64,000 nucleotides of DNA from an uncultured Lachnoanaerobaculum sp. (lineage in GTDB: Bacteria; Bacillota; Clostridia; Lachnospirales; Lachnospiraceae), in the NCBI RefSeq assembly GCF_938015485.1, contig NZ_CALLVU010000128.1:1-64000 (forward strand). The letters run 5' to 3'. Below the pieces are notes generated by a model. It ran no database searches, had not been told where the DNA came from, and was given only the letters and a program-made list of their open reading frames with translations. The position numbers and the translations under genes are program-made. Below, piece by piece: positions 62,203 through 64,000 of this stretch (positions are counted from its first letter, which is position 1; each line of letters begins with the position of its first letter).

Positions 62203-62227
62203 ACTCGGGGGAGCCCCCGAGTTTTTT
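62203..62227 (+). terminator. Strong rho-independent terminator
   Basis: ACTCGGGGG and CCCCCGAGT with a tight loop and a T-run, right after the efflux operon. Confidence 0.9.
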
Positions 62228-62342
62228 GGTTCAGTAAATATGTGATAAATTTGGTAGACATTGACGCTATATTGTATTTTAGATGGTAAATTTTAATATA
62301 AATTATATTGGCTAATCTACTTATATAAGATATACTAAAGAA

Positions 62343-63152
62343 ATGAAGAAATTTTTTTATACATTGTGGGTGTGTTTATACCCTATGATTATTTATTCGG
62401 CAGTACAGTTTATGATAATGATTGTGGCCATATTTGCGTTTATGGTTGCAGGAGTGACATCCTATGATAAGCTGATGGATTCTGTGATTCCGTATTCACT
62501 ACCGCTTACTGCGGTGAGTGCCGTGATTACATTTGTACCTATGATACTGTTTTATTATTTCGATAAGAAAAAAGGCAGAGGCTTTATAGAGAGCAATGCA
62601 AAGCCTTTAGACTTTTTGATGGCTGCTTTAGGAGGAGCGGGAATTGCGATAGTACTCAATGTAATCATAGGCATCAGCGGACTTGCAAACTTAGATACAA
62701 GCTTTATGGAAGTAAGCGAGGCTATATCAAGTCCGCCGTTTCCTGTTATTTTGCTTTGTACAGGTGTGATAGCTCCGATAATTGAGGAACTTATCTTCAG
62801 AGGTTTGGTATTTAACAGGATAAAGTACAATTATAATGCTGTAGCGGCATTAATTATATCCGCCATAGCATTCGGTATTTATCACGGAAATCTGACACAG
62901 GGTGTATATGCAACTCTTTTGGGGATTTGTTTGGCATATGTATATAATAAGACTGAGAACCTGCTTGTGCCTATATGTATACATATAAGTGCGAATGTGA
63001 TAGTGAATTTTTATGGTAAGCTTAGTGAGAACTTTGATACGGTAACGAAGTTTTTGGAGTCGGCAGCGATATTTATGGCGGTTCTATTGCTTTGCCTGAT
63101 ATTTGCCATAATAGGAATTATATATTTTATAAGAAGAAAGGTTAAACAATGA
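62343..63152 (+). CDS. CPBP family intramembrane metalloprotease
   Basis: A 269-residue protein with about seven to eight membrane helices and the CPBP (CAAX protease/bacteriocin processing) motifs EELIFRGLVFNRI (E-E-x-x-x-R), FGIYHGNLTQG (histidine) and ICIHISANVIVN (H-x-x-x-N). Such proteins process lipidated or bacteriocin-like peptides or give self-immunity to them; the target here is unknown. It overlaps the next gene by four bases. Confidence 0.9.
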   Translation: MKKFFYTLWVCLYPMIIYSAVQFMIMIVAIFAFMVAGVTSYDKLMDSVIPYSLPLTAVSAVITFVPMILFYYFDKKKGRGFIESNAKPLDFLMAALGGAGIAIVLNVIIGISGLANLDTSFMEVSEAISSPPFPVILLCTGVIAPIIEELIFRGLVFNRIKYNYNAVAALIISAIAFGIYHGNLTQGVYATLLGICLAYVYNKTENLLVPICIHISANVIVNFYGKLSENFDTVTKFLESAAIFMAVLLLCLIFAIIGIIYFIRRKVKQ

Positions 63153-64000
63153 AAGTTTTAAGTATAGCGGTACCTTGCTTTAATTCGGCGGAGTATATGA
63201 GAAAATGCATAGATTCTTTGCTTGTGGGTAAGGATGATGTGGAGATACTTATTGTCAATGACGGTTCAAATAAGGATGATACAGCCAAGATAGCCGACGA
63301 GTATGAGAAGAAGTATCCTACCATATGTAAGGCGATTCACAAGGAAAACGGCGGACATGGTGACGCAGTTATGTTCGGACTCAGAGCTGCAACAGGTGAG
63401 TTTTTCAAGGTGGTCGACTCTGATGACTATCTGGATAAGAAGTCTTTTTTGGAAGTACTCAATAAATTAAAAGAGTTTATCAGAGACAAAGAAAATATTG
63501 ATATGCTGCTTTGCAACTTTGTGTATGACAAGGTGGGAGTAAAGAAGAAAAAGGTAATGACTTACAAGAGGAATTTACCTGTGAATAAGAAGTTTGAGTG
63601 GGAAGACATAAAGCCTTTCCATACAGGACAGTATATCTTGATGCACTCTGTAATATACAGAAGAGAGCTTTTGATTGAGAACGGGCTTGATTTACCGAAG
63701 CATACATTCTATGTTGACAATATCTTTGTATACCAGCCTCTAAAGGCGGTGAAGGATATCTATTACATGGATGTCAATCTGTACAGATATTATATAGGTA
63801 GAGAAGATCAGTCTGTAAACGAGCAGGTTATGATCGGCAGGATAGACCAGCAGATAAGAGTAACCAAGCTTATGCTTGACGCCTTCAATCCGTATGATGT
63901 TGTCAATAAGAAGCTTAGAAAGTATCTTATAAGCTATCTTGAGATAATGATGGTAATATCTTCAATACTTGCAATTCTCTCAAAAGATGAGGAGAATCTG
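63149..64000 (+). CDS. Family 2 glycosyltransferase, 3'-truncated by the window edge
   Basis: The first 284 residues of a GT-A glycosyltransferase: SIAVPCFNSAEYMRKCIDSL, EILIVNDGSNKDDTAKIA and FFKVVDSDDYLDKKS (the D-x-D region). It makes a sugar polymer or glycolipid from a nucleotide sugar; acceptor unknown. The reading frame is open at base 64000. Confidence 0.9.
   Translation, partial: MKVLSIAVPCFNSAEYMRKCIDSLLVGKDDVEILIVNDGSNKDDTAKIADEYEKKYPTICKAIHKENGGHGDAVMFGLRAATGEFFKVVDSDDYLDKKSFLEVLNKLKEFIRDKENIDMLLCNFVYDKVGVKKKKVMTYKRNLPVNKKFEWEDIKPFHTGQYILMHSVIYRRELLIENGLDLPKHTFYVDNIFVYQPLKAVKDIYYMDVNLYRYYIGREDQSVNEQVMIGRIDQQIRVTKLMLDAFNPYDVVNKKLRKYLISYLEIMMVISSILAILSKDEENL

Overview
The window looks like one stretch of chromosome from a low-GC Gram-positive anaerobe of the Clostridia, most likely a Lachnospiraceae relative. 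This is an inference from AT-rich coding, strong Shine-Dalgarno sites, frequent TTG/GTG starts, the firmicute-type (Ess/Yuk) type VII secretion genes, an SLH-domain surface protein and the mix of metabolic genes. Almost everything reads on the + strand; the clear exceptions are a chorismate mutase and an ATPase remnant. I saw no rRNA, tRNA or CRISPR array.

Layout. (1) 1-4300: 3' part of xylB, bcp, yaaA, a ProX-type tRNA deacylase and a Y-family DNA polymerase, tightly packed. (2) 4300-6200: a DUF1016/PDDEXK nuclease gene lying between two 158-bp direct copies of the polymerase gene's 3' end. (3) 6197-25178: a type VII secretion system (T7SS). It holds a truncated and an intact WXG100 gene, a lipase-type effector operon, and esaA, essA, esaB, essB and essC in the order known from Staphylococcus. 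A four-gene LXG toxin cassette is inserted between esaA and essA, and a second copy of that cassette follows essC. (4) 25.2-35.5 kb: a polymorphic-toxin accessory region. It has a 5'-truncated Rhs protein with a C-terminal DUF4474-like domain, DUF5104-like lipoproteins, and tandem pairs of a small LRR-cap-like membrane protein and a membrane-anchored paralogue of the LXG toxins' own C-terminal module. (5) 35.5-42.7 kb: glpK, chorismate mutase, a ferritin-like protein, DUF2156 and GNAT proteins, a C39-like protein, a broken TIGR02452-like gene and gldA. (6) 42.7-45.9 kb: a gene graveyard with a frameshifted PH-like membrane protein, a DUF1643 gene with an in-frame TGA, a nucleotidyltransferase stub, a cbiN pseudogene and a cytidylate-kinase-like remnant. 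(7) 45.9-50.9 kb: two nucleotidyltransferases, a HipA-like kinase with a DUF3037-like partner, a low-molecular-weight tyrosine phosphatase, a membrane protein and an ATPase remnant. (8) 51-64 kb: an iron alcohol dehydrogenase, zur-znuA-znuC-znuB, gpmI, an SLH protein with a MacA/MacB-type efflux operon, a CPBP protease and a truncated glycosyltransferase.

How it works together. The T7SS core would export the WXG100 protein, the lipase effector and the two LXG proteins, each with small helical partner proteins. The strongest candidate for something undescribed is the relation between the LXG toxins and three membrane-anchored proteins at 30.6-35.5 kb. Both share a module of about 370-400 residues. 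The toxins join it to an LXG domain and carry a glycine/alanine-rich hydrophobic insert; the anchored proteins have one N-terminal membrane helix and no such insert. This suggests immunity proteins derived from the toxin itself, possibly working with the LRR-cap-like proteins that accompany both groups.

The region has been shaped by repeated tandem duplication at short microhomologies followed by deletion. Two junctions are readable in the sequence, including an orphan copy of the glpK start 2.1 kb upstream of glpK. All functional assignments are from reading motifs; no database search was run.
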